A stretch of 64,000 bases of DNA from Dacryopinax spathularia (taxonomy: Eukaryota > Basidiomycota > Dacrymycetes > Dacrymycetales > Dacrymycetaceae), in assembly GCA_037974965.1 (NCBI GenBank), contig JBBPFI010000003.1, positions 1,364,001 through 1,428,000 of the forward strand, written 5' to 3'. Below, one piece after another: positions 27,401 to 37,032 of the stretch. The notes beneath the pieces are model-generated. The model was not told the DNA's origin. It saw only the letters and a program-made list of their open reading frames with translations, and did no database searches. A program made the position numbers and the translations under genes. Numbering within the stretch: position 1 is the stretch's first letter; each line of letters opens with the position of its first letter.

Positions 27401-30400
27401 CTGGCTGTATTAGGATATCTTCTTCCTGCATGTCGAATTCAGTGTTCAACGGTAACTCAGGTCCATCATGAGCATCTGAGTCTATACCACTAGAGTCCTC
27501 CAAATCTTGTTCAGCAACAGTGTTTGCGTCTGCATAGTTATTGGGATAGCACTCTGGGCTGGGCTGCTCCTTTTGAAGCCAAGACTCAAAACTCAGCCAA
27601 TACAAAGATTGATAACGATGACTCGTATAATGGTCTCCACCACCACAGAGAAAGGCCATAACTTGTGGGGCAGAAAGTTCCTGGCGAGCAACCATAGCAT
27701 ATGCACACCGTTGCAAAAGACGCTTTGCGATATCCACACGTGTACTAATAGTGGCAGGATTGGGACTCAAAATACTGCTTAGTCGTGTCACAGCCGCATC
27801 AAGAGCAGCAAACGCCACATGTGTCTTGAGTTGACTCTTTGTTATATAGTCAGTAATGTAAAACAGCACTGCTTTAGCTGACACACCAGATCCAATAAAC
27901 TTGATATCCATGTTACAACGCATCGCCTGGATGATTGTGGAGTTATAATTGTTTACAAGTCCATTCAAGCATCGCAAACGTAATTCTCCAGTCTCTGAAT
28001 CAACAGAACTGACGACCCTGATATTGGATGGATCAAGATTAAAGCGACATTCTTTTGGTTCAGGAGGCCCTCTCCAGTATTTGAAGCAGGTACTTGTATG
28101 CTCATGTATTTGGCAGCGAGAAACAAGCCGATGCATGTCTTTCTCCCGTTCCTTTATATAATCAGTACCAATTGTAGGAGATGGTCCGCGCAATGCACAA
28201 GGATGATAACCTTGACGTTGCACACCATACTCAATACCTGGATCAGGAGGAACATCTGTTGATATTACAGAATCTAACATGGTTAACAACCGTTCCTGGA
28301 AATTACTATCACATAGCTCTAGTATACGTGTTTTTATTTGATTTGGGTTCAGCGCACCTTCAACCCAAACAAGCATATGACAATGAAGAGTCCCACGACC
28401 TTGTGCTTCAACACATCCAAAATAACCTTTGAGAACTCCAAATACACCACCGACCAGATCCATGGTACCTGGTTTCCAGCATAGAATATGTTCGATGAAT
28501 GCTTTCATATATAAATCAAAGAACTTAGAAGCAACATATGGATTTTGAGCAACTTTCGATGCTTGTGCCATATAATTTGGGGGATGGAATGGTAAAAGGT
28601 TGTCGATATCAATTTCTTCACCAGTCAGCACACGTATGATTGGATTGTATACATCAGCTGGATTCAGGGTTATATAGAATGACGCAAGTCCTAAATCAAT
28701 CATCATGGCACGGAGCTGGTTTCGAAGCATAATCTGTGAAGCAGCAGATCCTGGTACTTGAGCTGTCACTGCGTTCACCTCCTTTAACAAACGTAGTACT
28801 TTCGCCTCATCAACGGTTGAGGCTGAGATTGGCAACCCAGAAGCCACACGTTGTGAAACAGCCTTCATTGCATCTAAGCTGATTGAAGAGAGATCAGCTG
28901 CTATCTTCTCAAATGCTTGTCGTCGTACTTTCACACTGATTTGAAGTAATGCTTTGCGACGCTGTAGGATGTTAAATACAATGAACAGAAAAGAATAATG
29001 TTCCTGAAATCTACGATCAGCTAATGCAAAAAGATGGGAGACATGACGCTGCATGGACAAAGCAGAGACACGAGAGCGGTCTTCAAGACCCCCGATACCA
29101 TAAGGGAATAACGTAGGGTAGAGCATAGGTAGCAAAGATGGATCAAAGAATTCATTCTGTGGCATGGGACCATGGGGTATTTGCAAAAAACCACCACCAC
29201 GCTCACGTAAGTGAAGTAATGCAGCTGTACGCAGTTCTGTGGAATTTGCATTAACATCAATATTGGTGACCACAACACTCTGAAAATGAGAAACGGTATC
29301 GTTTCGCAATGATTGCTCATTATCAATATCAGGACCGCTAGGAGTAAAGGAGTCATAACGTGAGGTAAGCACATCCGTCGCACTGTCTGGCAGCTGATGC
29401 TCAATATAACACGGTAGTACCTGCTCATTTTCAAGCTCATCGAGAACAGCATTGTTGATGCGAACATGAAAGTATAGGGGATTATTTGCCTTTAGCCATC
29501 TCAATGCATTCAAAACCTTTTCTTTGCGTACAATCAAGGGTTGTGCATGTTCACGAATCCATTCTGGCGTTGGTGGAGAGGCCCCAACAAAAATTACACA
29601 AATAGGGGTGATAACATCATCTATCGGCGGTGGCAATATCTCATCAAGAACTTCAGGCGACTGAGGAAACACAATGATATGGCCTTTAAGACCACGTTGA
29701 TCAGCAGGAGATCCACCTTTACCCTTCTCTCTTAGCTTGATGATCAAACTTTTTGCACGACAGCGAGCAATCATAGATTCTTCTACGATTGTAAGGTTTT
29801 GGAGCTCTGGAGGAACAGGCCCCAAATACAAGCCATTCGCAAGAGCTAGTGCAGGTGTACGGGCAGTCTCTGCAAAGTTAGTCAGGAACCTGTAACAATC
29901 TTTGCAGAGCGAAAGGGAAACTTGACCGGCTAAACTGTGATGAACACCTCGCAAGTCCACCATGACATCGTCAGGTAAGCCTGGAGCTGATGGAAACGGT
30001 GCAGTGGTATACCACTCATCCCTACATACAAGTAAATCGAGGTTTAGATCCTCTGCATGTTCCTCTAACAAGGTTGTTGCGGCAAACGAACCACTGCAAG
30101 ATGCACACACTGCTTCTGAGAGCGCTTGTGATGATGTGGCTGCATTGAAGTTCCGCAATAGACTTTCACAAAATTCAGTTGAGCACGGCACTCCGGGCCA
30201 CTGCTCCCGCAAATGATGGAGTCCTTGGCAATAATCCTCCCACAACCGATGCTCTTGTTTTTCCTCATGCAATGCTATTGCAGCCTTTTGATTTCGTTGC
30301 ATATACCTTCGCAACATGAAACGAAGTCGTTTTAAACTGTCGCTCTCATCATATTCAACTTGACAAAAATTCAATATCAGACATAACATGGGTCGGGCTG

Positions 30401-31190
30401 CAAGCTTTGCGAATGCGCCAAGAATGATATATTCAAGCTGATATATAAGCAATGCTTCTGGTTGAATCTGTGCGTCTTGCGCACATGCGTCAACAATTCG
30501 CAAGCAAGCAGAAGTGGTCTTGTGAATACATGTATCCCGAATAAAATGAGCGAGCAGCAGAAGAACACATTCAACATGGTCTCTTGGCATGGTGACATAG
30601 ATACCATGCAAGTTCGCTAGATATCCCAGCTGCAACTGATTCAAATGCCAAAGTTGCTTTGCGAGCTGCGCTGGTGAAAGCTGTTCAAGAGCAAACCGGG
30701 CATCAACTTCTTGCCGATAAGATGCAACAGCTTGCAAGCAGCGCTGTCGTGTTTGACGAGAAGTATGCCATCCCATAGCCTGACAAATTACCCGCAGTCG
30801 TGAAGTAGGAAGGATTTCGGGAGAGAGCAAGATCAGACTATTGATTAATTCTGATGCAAGCTGTTGTTGTGTACGCCCACTTGCCCACCAGCTACATATT
30901 GCCGACTTATGTTCCCCGCAGCATCCATATAGAAAGTGCTGGATCAACAACGCTCGAACATCATCCAAGGATGCGGTATCCAGGTAAGACACTGCGTGAA
31001 GGTCCAAGAGTTCTTGCACATCAGTAATAGAGAGATCAAAGATATCGCAATGTTCATTGCCGTAAGATGCAACAAGTGGTGCAATAAGACAAGGTAAAGC
31101 ATTGACGGTAACATTAATATCAGATCCCGCATGGGAGGGCATATTGGAAAACCGGTGCTTAATGGCAACACTTGTAGGCTTATGTAACAA
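24405..31190 (-). CDS. Helitron Rep-helicase (RepHel), uninterrupted
   Basis: One intronless frame of 2261 codons encoding the rolling-circle replication protein of Helitron DNA transposons. Seen in order: an N-terminal Cys-rich region (CASC, LVCRDEW, LCKDC, near residues 360-450); the Helitron N-terminal domain; the Rep HUH motif in GRGTLHCHMLVWVEG (His 936 and His 938); the paired-tyrosine motif YITDYITK (Tyr 1111, Tyr 1115); and a PIF1-like superfamily 1B helicase with Walker A GGPAGTGKS near 1695, Walker B DYLFIDEVSMLG near 1770, FAGDFAQLPPVQ, and the C-terminal AFAITAHKAQGESLDNVIVD with VMVSRARTLDGL. All catalytic residues expected for a working enzyme appear present. AT-rich relative to host genes. 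It reads leftward toward gene C. Confidence 0.95.
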   Translation of the reverse strand: MLHKPTSVAIKHRFSNMPSHAGSDINVTVNALPCLIAPLVASYGNEHCDIFDLSITDVQELLDLHAVSYLDTASLDDVRALLIQHFLYGCCGEHKSAICSWWASGRTQQQLASELINSLILLSPEILPTSRLRVICQAMGWHTSRQTRQRCLQAVASYRQEVDARFALEQLSPAQLAKQLWHLNQLQLGYLANLHGIYVTMPRDHVECVLLLLAHFIRDTCIHKTTSACLRIVDACAQDAQIQPEALLIYQLEYIILGAFAKLAARPMLCLILNFCQVEYDESDSLKRLRFMLRRYMQRNQKAAIALHEEKQEHRLWEDYCQGLHHLREQWPGVPCSTEFCESLLRNFNAATSSQALSEAVCASCSGSFAATTLLEEHAEDLNLDLLVCRDEWYTTAPFPSAPGLPDDVMVDLRGVHHSLAGQVSLSLCKDCYRFLTNFAETARTPALALANGLYLGPVPPELQNLTIVEESMIARCRAKSLIIKLREKGKGGSPADQRGLKGHIIVFPQSPEVLDEILPPPIDDVITPICVIFVGASPPTPEWIREHAQPLIVRKEKVLNALRWLKANNPLYFHVRINNAVLDELENEQVLPCYIEHQLPDSATDVLTSRYDSFTPSGPDIDNEQSLRNDTVSHFQSVVVTNIDVNANSTELRTAALLHLRERGGGFLQIPHGPMPQNEFFDPSLLPMLYPTLFPYGIGGLEDRSRVSALSMQRHVSHLFALADRRFQEHYSFLFIVFNILQRRKALLQISVKVRRQAFEKIAADLSSISLDAMKAVSQRVASGLPISASTVDEAKVLRLLKEVNAVTAQVPGSAASQIMLRNQLRAMMIDLGLASFYITLNPADVYNPIIRVLTGEEIDIDNLLPFHPPNYMAQASKVAQNPYVASKFFDLYMKAFIEHILCWKPGTMDLVGGVFGVLKGYFGCVEAQGRGTLHCHMLVWVEGALNPNQIKTRILELCDSNFQERLLTMLDSVISTDVPPDPGIEYGVQRQGYHPCALRGPSPTIGTDYIKEREKDMHRLVSRCQIHEHTSTCFKYWRGPPEPKECRFNLDPSNIRVVSSVDSETGELRLRCLNGLVNNYNSTIIQAMRCNMDIKFIGSGVSAKAVLFYITDYITKSQLKTHVAFAALDAAVTRLSSILSPNPATISTRVDIAKRLLQRCAYAMVARQELSAPQVMAFLCGGGDHYTSHRYQSLYWLSFESWLQKEQPSPECYPNNYADANTVAEQDLEDSSGIDSDAHDGPELPLNTEFDMQEEDILIQPDQMGSTDTVGVQVLDDGELVMKGSQVNDYVHRSHLLEHLALWDFAAQCTKVPKPRKGKTSANGRDMPSTDPSAPEEAPILSPADVESLLNDPFSKQDRIFNLLACHPEHASQRQKILPILQRRVPVLCGPSLPRRDQEPVRPRYSRLMLLLFKPWRSAADLRDASEQWSDAFEHFCQTCPLRFRNIMDNMQLFHECKDSRDKHFRDRYLHRRAAGILPSELHDSYDPELAIDSNPNADTEGDESLLLAHINAITNARSQRSAFSDMNALSCLHAATQAGLYSTSPRNSLLDGVSVIHDAVKCITPADLTVEALWEKTYEANRAAWRANAARNVAPTLTTSSVYPGSLSMDIYIASVVAGLPLEPIVPLHTEPTQPSMQLPVSVPIQTPQSSLTINELIQQFGLNAEQGLAARLVCEHALQPATTEPLYLYIGGPAGTGKSRVIQAISAFLREHEQQRRLRLAAYTGFAAKNIGGMTLHAALRMNEKRGSQGGQGKTRQELIAMWAGVDYLFIDEVSMLGCELLYRVSEALRIAKERPLPFGGISVIFAGDFAQLPPVQQKPLYATLKLTPRKVASQYGQKEIFGKMLWLAVNKVVLLHQIYRQAGDANQPFVELLSRLRQGRCTLADYELLNTRILGRTDVELTDSLWQTAPVIVADNLSKDVLNRAGALAFAVQTGQEVHSYKCVDTYKGKPVENSVLIAMLERLHSGKTQQRMGLVPLVPGMPVMISTNFDVEAGVVNGSKGILRQIRYIEVEGTDTRHATSCIVEIPGLQGTSLPMLPSGYAAVISDDVEVDLRHPDTGRSVTIHRKQLPLQPAFAITAHKAQGESLDNVIVDLESCRGTEPPYVMVSRARTLDGLLILREFQPRRIQCHSSEDMRREIRRLEVLFLCTLAAHGTHAQKLQSKQALRNYHNVPLAPTQVIDRTDAQESYALLEEYQSRAEQVPLDDATPDAVPHVPIYGPIRQRSRRKRNQTTAEIEKLTPPPGTSRLPKRSRQT

Positions 31191-31223
31191 TCACAATCGC
31201 AATTGTAGCCGCTATGATAACTT

Positions 31224-31356
31224 CAGACAGTGCCCGGTTGTTATCCTCACGAAAAAAGCCAGGCAGTGCCCGTACTCAGACGTGGAGCAAGTACAAAGGC
31301 AATGGCAGGCAACGCCCGTTCTATGCCCTCACACTACTGATCAGACCAAGCCCGTG
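31224..31356 (-). promoter_or_regulatory. right array of shared motif, upstream of RepHel
   Basis: Four copies, read on the RepHel strand: CCGGGCACTGTCTG (31224-31237), ACGGGCACTGCCTGG (31259-31273), AACGGGCGTTGCCTG (31306-31320), CACGGGCTTGGTCTG (31342-31356). The nearest copy ends 33 nt before the RepHel ATG, matching the spacing at the left array. Confidence 0.6.
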
Positions 31357-31601
31357 TCAGAGTGCGGTGAGAGAGAAACATATGGCAAGCGCAGAAAGAT
31401 AAAAGGATGAACCTTGTGGCTATGCAAGCCACATACTGTACAGGACTTGATTTTTATGGAAGCAAATATCGTGCCTGCAAACAACACAAACACGTCCTAA
31501 AGAGTGAAGAGGATACGCGTGGGAATTCAAGGTCACGAGGAAAAGGGTCAGAAATTCATGCCGAACGGAAGCAAAGCACGGCATCTGGCCGTTTCATAAG
31601 A

Positions 31602-31648
31602 GGTCTTGAAAAGACCCACCCCATAGAACCCAGCTACTTAAACGTAGC
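31602..31648. repeat. two short hairpins at the composition boundary
   Basis: GGTCTT-GAA-AAGACC at 31602-31616 and GCTAC-TTAAAC-GTAGC at 31633-31648. They could mark an element end, but neither has a CTRR|T at the usual spacing. Confidence 0.3.
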
Positions 31649-31979
31649 GGGAAAACCAGGGGTTCCGAGTCGGCAAAGCTGCGAGCGGGGCGGAAGCGAA
31701 CGAGGGGGGCTTTGTTTCCCCGCGCGTTACCCCGCAACCCCGCCCCATGCCGAGGCGGCACAGCCGAGCCCTTCCTGTCTCGTCCCTGTCTGCTGGACCC
31801 GCACCGAGCCAGAGGGAGCGGTCCTATTGGCCAGCTCTTTTAGCGTGAGAAGACATGAGATGAACCCATTCTTGGACACGAGGCGGTGATTCCCCCGCAC
31901 CGGGCACCGCATTGTCAAACACCGTACACTAAACTACGGAACCTGACAGCGAACGGGTCGGGGTCTGGTGGGAGAAGAG

Positions 31980-31985
31980 TATAAA
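31980..31985 (+). promoter_or_regulatory. TATA box of the NDUFA4-like gene
   Basis: TATAAA followed by pyrimidine-rich DNA, 120 bp before the ATG at 32105, a usual distance for a fungal core promoter plus short leader. Confidence 0.45.
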
Positions 31986-32104
31986 TGGCGCTAAGGGGTG
32001 GAGGGCAACCCCTCTTCTCGTCGTCGACCGCCTAACCTCCCTCTCTCCCTCCTCCTACCACCAGTTCTCGCGGTATCACTGTCGCTACAAGCATTTGAGC
32101 AACA

Positions 32105-32688
32105 ATGGCCTTCCGTTTCGTGCTCAAGAACCCAGGTGACCAGCTTTCCTATCACGGATGGAACGTCGGCTGATTGGATCGTGCCTTCTTATAGCCCTCG
32201 CTCCCCTCTTCGTCGCTGTCGGGGGTGGATGCGTTGGTGCTCTGGGATATGGCGCCTATCGTCTTATCAACGAGTAAGCCTTCCTCTGCTTGCGCCCTTG
32301 CATGACGGTTGATGAAAACTATCGCATAGTCCCGACGTGATTACGCAACGCTGGTCGAACCCCACGCCCCATAACAATGTCCGCCAGGATCAGAACATTA
32401 AGGTGCGTGTTGTCTATATTCCCTCTCATTCCATCCATATCTATCCTATTCAATCTTCCGGCTAGTGTGGAACAGACGTGCTGACCTGAAGTGCAGCTCT
32501 ACTCCCCCAATCGCGAATTCTGGCAATCCCGTATTGGGATGGCTGACCCGCGCGCGGCATTCATGGCTGCTGAGACCGCAGCTGAGAAGGCCGGTAGCCG
32601 TGCTGTGGCCAAGGTGAAGGAGATCAAGGATAAGGCGGCGAAGAAGGCGGAAGGCGCCGTTGAGGCCGTCACTGGCAAGTCCCATTGA
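32105..32688 (+). CDS. NDUFA4/MLRQ-like small mitochondrial inner-membrane protein
   Basis: Exons 32105-32135, 32195-32273, 32330-32402, 32497-32688 give 124 residues. The spliced frame starts MAFRFVLKNPALAPLFVAVG, followed by a glycine-rich single membrane helix (GGCVGALGYGAYRLIN), then DPDVITQRWSNPTP, RQDQNIKLYSPNREFW, and a charged Ala/Lys helix to KSH. This is the MLRQ/NDUFA4 (B12D) layout: a short N-terminus, one membrane segment and a matrix- or intermembrane-facing tail. NDUFA4 proteins are associated with respiratory complex I/IV. The last intron (94 bp) is the longest. The tail is longer than in animal NDUFA4, and its VKEIKDKAAKKAEGAVEAV helix is amphipathic. Confidence 0.82.
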
Positions 32689-33204
32689 GCGAAGGAGTGG
32701 TGTGTTGTACGTTTCCTGTTTATTTGGTTGTGTTGTAGATCTTTCGTGTATGTATGTTAGATGTGTTGTTATGTCACCTCGTTCCTTCCCCTGTGTTTTG
32801 ACCACGGCACGTTGGTAGAGTGATGGGGGGAGAGGTGTCTTTGTCTTAGACGCGACTCAGGCGTCGTTTAGCGGGACCTAACGTGAAGCTCTAATGACAC
32901 GCGACGCGGGTGTGTGATTGGATTTGGGCTCCGTTGTTGCTCACTGTTCCGACCATCGTCTCCCTATTTGCTGTCAGTTTGCACGGTGAGGGACAACACG
33001 CGTATATCGCACATTATTGTTCAAGCAGTCGACGACATTGTCTGCTTACCGCTCCGTTGTCATTACCCTCATCACATATTCATCACACTCATCACACATC
33101 TCAAGTGGCTCCAATCCCCGCGCTCGCGTACATTCACACGCTCCCTCCGCCCCTCCGCCCAACACCCAATCAAGCAATCATTCAAGACGACAAGACGAAA
33201 GTGA
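32689..33204. other. intergenic, KAR9 promoter and leader
   Basis: 516 bp with C/T-rich DNA and several CATCAC units at about 33060-33100, typical of a pyrimidine-rich fungal 5' leader. No gene seen. Confidence 0.45.
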
Positions 33205-36200
33205 ATGCTCAGTCTAGCAAAATCATTCTCAGCACTGCGCGATGCCTCCTCTTCCAAACAACCTTCCTCACCTTCCTCGTCATCGCCAACCGCTTCCTCA
33301 GCAGGTCCTTCGACACCTACTGCCCTGAACTCTTCTTCGAATTCACTGGCTGGTCCTTCCTCACCTGGTCGGCATAGGGCCAGTTCGTCAACGTCCGCCA
33401 GTACTCTAACGGCGTTGTCGATTCCATCGCATAGGCTGAGAACAACGTCATCCGGTACAGTGACCGACCGTGCTGGATCGAGCACACCAGAAGACAGCGA
33501 GCGGCGAAGAAAGCGGTCGATGGCGCCTCTAGGTGAAGAAGGTCGGAGCGAGCCGTACGTCCTTGCTCTGACCCGTATCATGAGGAGGCTGATACAGAGC
33601 AACAGGGAGATCCAGCTACTCGCTATCTCGGCGCAGATCACCGAAGTATGCTACAGTATCTCCGATATCCAAACTCGGATATTCGAGATACAAGAGATGC
33701 GGCATATGGCCTCCGCCAGCGCTGGCGGCTCGTCAGGCGAACAGAAAGTGGACGGTCTACCAGATGAGAGGGACGATGCCGCGGCCGAGAACACGAGTGG
33801 GAAAGGTATCGACAGTGCACTCATGGCCCTGGATGAGCGGCTGGAGAGCGTGTCTGCGTCTGTGAGGGCGATCGATGAGGCTCTCGAGCCGATACTGGGG
33901 GAAGGAGTGGCAGAGCAGACTCCTACGCAGGCCTCTTCCTTTCAACCGTTTCCTGGAAATGGAGTCTCCGCATCGGACAAGGAGCTCGTGTTGAGAAAAG
34001 TGGAGGACATGCGGGCACAATGGGAGGACGTAAGTGCCGCGAGCGAGGAGCTGAAGGAAGAGTTGAGAGAGGATAAGTGGTTAGCGGTGTTCCGTACTGT
34101 GAGCGCTCAGGCAGACGATATGATGGGGAGCTTGGAGAAGGCGGTGAGCATGTGTCATGTGAGTGCATGTCTCCCAGCAAATGAATAATGGTGTTTAAAA
34201 GGGGCATATAGGACTTCATTTGGCAAGCAGGCAAGATCGACGATCATTCTGGCTCGCCTTCCTCATCTTCCCTCCTCTCGCCGACGCGAACAAGCGTCAA
34301 TCTCGAGCGCTTCCGGAACATCCTGGCTTCCTACGAGTCCAAAAAGAAGTACTACGTCCCCGCCACTACCAAAGTCATCTCCGTGATTGACAAGGGAATG
34401 CGTGACCGGGCCACAAAGAACGGCGAATGTCTGCGACGGCATGCTGAACTCCGACTGCGCTGGCGTAACTTGCGTGAACGCATGGGACGGATTGATAGCG
34501 AGATGGAGGGTGTGCGGCTGATGCTCACGCACCGAGAGGAGCTGATAAAGCTAGGAAGCAGCCCCGGGCATAGCCAGGCTGGGGGTGATAGCGACGAAGA
34601 GGGCAGCATGGTTTCCCGCGTTACGGGCAAGAGCAAGCTGAGCACCAGTATGCTGAGCAATGTTTCTGGAGCTTCGGTTACGACAGGCCTGAACAAGCCG
34701 AGACAAAGCACGTTATCCCGGATCACAGCCAAGCTTGGATTTGGTCACTCGCCTCCAACAAAGTCGCCTGGCTCTGCGGGGTCGGATGGCTCACCGCCCG
34801 TCCTTAGGAAACGCTCAAGCTACTTCTCTCTCCGTAGTTCACTGGCGGGTACACCCGAACCACAGCGTGCAAGGCCAAACCTGACCGCACCGCTCGGACG
34901 GAGCACACCGTTGCCCAGCACCGGCAATGGTACCCCCTCTCAAGCACCGCGTTGGAACTCATCGACTAAAGTCCAGTACGTCGATGTCAAGCCAGACGGT
35001 AGCGTCCTCGCCGCGAACGCAAACGGCACGCCGAGCAAGCCCGGCCGACCGGTCATCTCGAACCCCATTCCGATTTTGCCGCCAACGCAGACACCGCTAG
35101 CAAATAGGCGGCTGTCCAGCATGAGCGCTGCGCGGCCACCGAGTCGGGCTAGTCTCCTCAGTCAGTCTTCGTCAGCCAGGCCAACGGCCAACCGGGCTGT
35201 GTCTGGACCTGCGAACACGCCCGCAGCGCCGCCTGTACCTCCTCTGCCAACTACCTTGGGCCCGCCAACAACTCCAACGAGGCGGAGAGCTTCGACGCCC
35301 ACGGGGCATTCGAAGAAACGATCTGTGTCGTCCTCTCGAGCTGGAAGTCCTCCTCCCGTGCCACCATTACCTGCTGGAGTCGTTGCCAGATCCGTCACCC
35401 CGGCTCCGCAGCAAACACCTCGCCCACGCGCCTCGTCGCCATCGCATATTCCTATCCCTGCCAGCTCGCACTCTCGCGCAAACACACCAGTCTCGGTCTT
35501 GCACTTCTTTGGAGGCATGGACGACCCTGATGACCCGCCCACCTCGCTCATGCAGCGTGCCCTTTCGCCTGCATTCTCGACGGTTTCCTCCTCAGGCGGG
35601 GAGTTCAGGAAGTCCAAGAGACGGGAAAGTCATTCCAAGATCCCTATTCCGACTTTCCAAGTCCATGCGGAGCCGCCGTCTCCGCCCGATTCGACCGGCC
35701 GACCCTCGCTCAGTCCGGCCTCAGTCACTTCGTCTATCATCCGCCCTCAGACACCGGAGTCGACCCTCAAAGCACGTGCTTCACAGATGCCGTTCTACCA
35801 GACTCCCACGAAGCGCATGTCAACTCCAGCAACTGGAACAAGGCCGTTGCTGAAGGCGCCGCCGTCCAGCTTCCGCGATTCGGTCTCTCCTACTGGAAGG
35901 GCACCTAGCCGACCCTCTTCTCGCAACGGTGGCATTGCAGATCGGAGTCTCTTCTCGCCTTCGTTGGACGAGAACCCCGTACCTCAGTACATTCCTGCGG
36001 ACCCGAAAGACCCGTTGGACTCCGAGGTGGCAAAGACAGTCAATGGCCTCGCGCACGGGTTCCTCATCGAGCGCGTGGACCCCATCGGAATCGCGACTTC
36101 CGGCGCTGGCGAACATAAAGCCCGGTATGCGGTTTCGAACAGCTTGGGCAAGAAAGTAGTCGTGTGCAGGCTAGTCATTATGACTCGCAGCACAGGAGCG

Positions 36201-36354
36201 GGTACGCCGAGGAAGGAGATGAGGAAGGTTATGGTTCGCGTGGGCGGAGGTGCGTCACCTCTCTCTGGCCATAGAGTGTTTTGCTGATCGCGGTTGCGCA
36301 GGTTGGCAGGATTTGGACATTTACCTCCTCAACAGACAGGCCGGTGTCATGTAG
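33205..36354 (+). CDS. KAR9: Kar9-family spindle-positioning protein with GAR domain
   Basis: Links cytoplasmic microtubule plus ends to actin-based transport during nuclear and spindle positioning in yeasts. Exons 33205-34158, 34212-36249, 36302-36354 give 1014 residues. After a Ser-rich leader comes the Kar9 helical region (PYVLALTRIMRRLIQSNREI, SLEKAVSMCHDFIWQAGKID, YYVPATTKVISVIDKGMRDR, GECLRRHAELRLRWRNLRER). Residues 400-930 are a long Ser/Pro/Arg-rich, probably disordered and phosphorylated region with many SP/TP and SxIP-like possibilities. The C-terminus forms a GAS2-related (GAR) microtubule-binding fold (HKARYAVSNSLGKKVVVCRL, KVMVRVGGGWQDLDIYLLN), completed only by the last exon. 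The intron donor after MCH was chosen for homology with the family's CHDFIWQ. Confidence 0.92.
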
Positions 36355-37032
36355 ACTTTGCATACGAAATGGTTTGTTGTCTCAGCCTTTCCTGTATGTA
36401 GGGATAGAAGGATTCAGACGTTTAATAGTCTTGAATATGGTTGGTCATCTTTATGCAATGTACAGTATTTGAGTGGCATACATCTGCAATGCATCCTTGG
36501 ACTTGGTGGCTTCAGCTTCAGGGTATTATTAGAGGCTCGCGGCATGTTTCTGCCGATGGCGTTTCTTCGGCTTCCATAATAAATAGCAATGGCATATGGC
36601 AGACTTCACCTGGTGCTCGGCAACAGTACCGATTCACGGCCGAACTGTACTAGTAGAATGCGCTAGGACCAAATACCTTGACTTGACGTCAGCCCCAAGA
36701 AAGACCCACGCCGAGACCGCGGGGAAATGCGTGAGGAATGCACCGCCCCACTGGGATGTTCGGTTTCCCTTCTTTGCTTCCTCTTGCTTCTCCTCGCATG
36801 CAGCCCTCCATTCCCGTGAGCTTCTCATCCACTCTGCATGCTTGCCGACCTTCTGGATATATTACGATGGCTATGGATAGACCTAAATGAGCTCGTTCGG
36901 GGCATCTTTTGGAGGGACAGCTGGAGATGGCAGCACATGGTCGTGTCTGTCCTGGTGAATCGCTCGCTCTTGGTGAAATCGTATAAGGCTCTAACGCAAT
37001 GGGTTTGCCAACAGGCGGACGAGTCGTTCCCG
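36355..37032. other. intergenic, KAR9 3' flank and GH125 promoter
   Basis: 678 bp between two same-strand genes. No supported gene or repeat. Confidence 0.45.

Larger units (their letters stand above)
19351..31356. mobile_element. putative 12-kb Helitron-type unit carrying a 2OG oxygenase and two unknown genes
   Basis: An AT-richer block set in GC-richer host DNA. It holds four genes, two rightward then two leftward: oxygenase-like 19525-21141, F-box-like 21303-22565, unknown 22670-24111, and Helitron Rep-helicase 24405-31190. Both outer genes read inward from arrays of one shared motif at 19351-19491 and 31224-31356. In the window's coordinates the arrays are inverted copies of each other. 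The inner genes carry shorter forms of the motif. The Rep-helicase is a single open frame of 2261 codons, so the element looks recent or functional. What is seen: gene order, composition shift, shared motif. Inference: one mobile unit with cargo. Alternative: a Helitron inserted beside a host-specific gene cluster. The limits given are those of the motif arrays, not of proven termini. Confidence 0.5.
31357..32104. other. intergenic, right flank of the block and NDUFA4-like promoter
   Basis: About 0.75 kb. The first third is AT-richer like the block, the rest GC-rich. No supported gene. Two small perfect hairpins (31602-31616 and 31633-31648) lie where composition changes. Confidence 0.4.
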
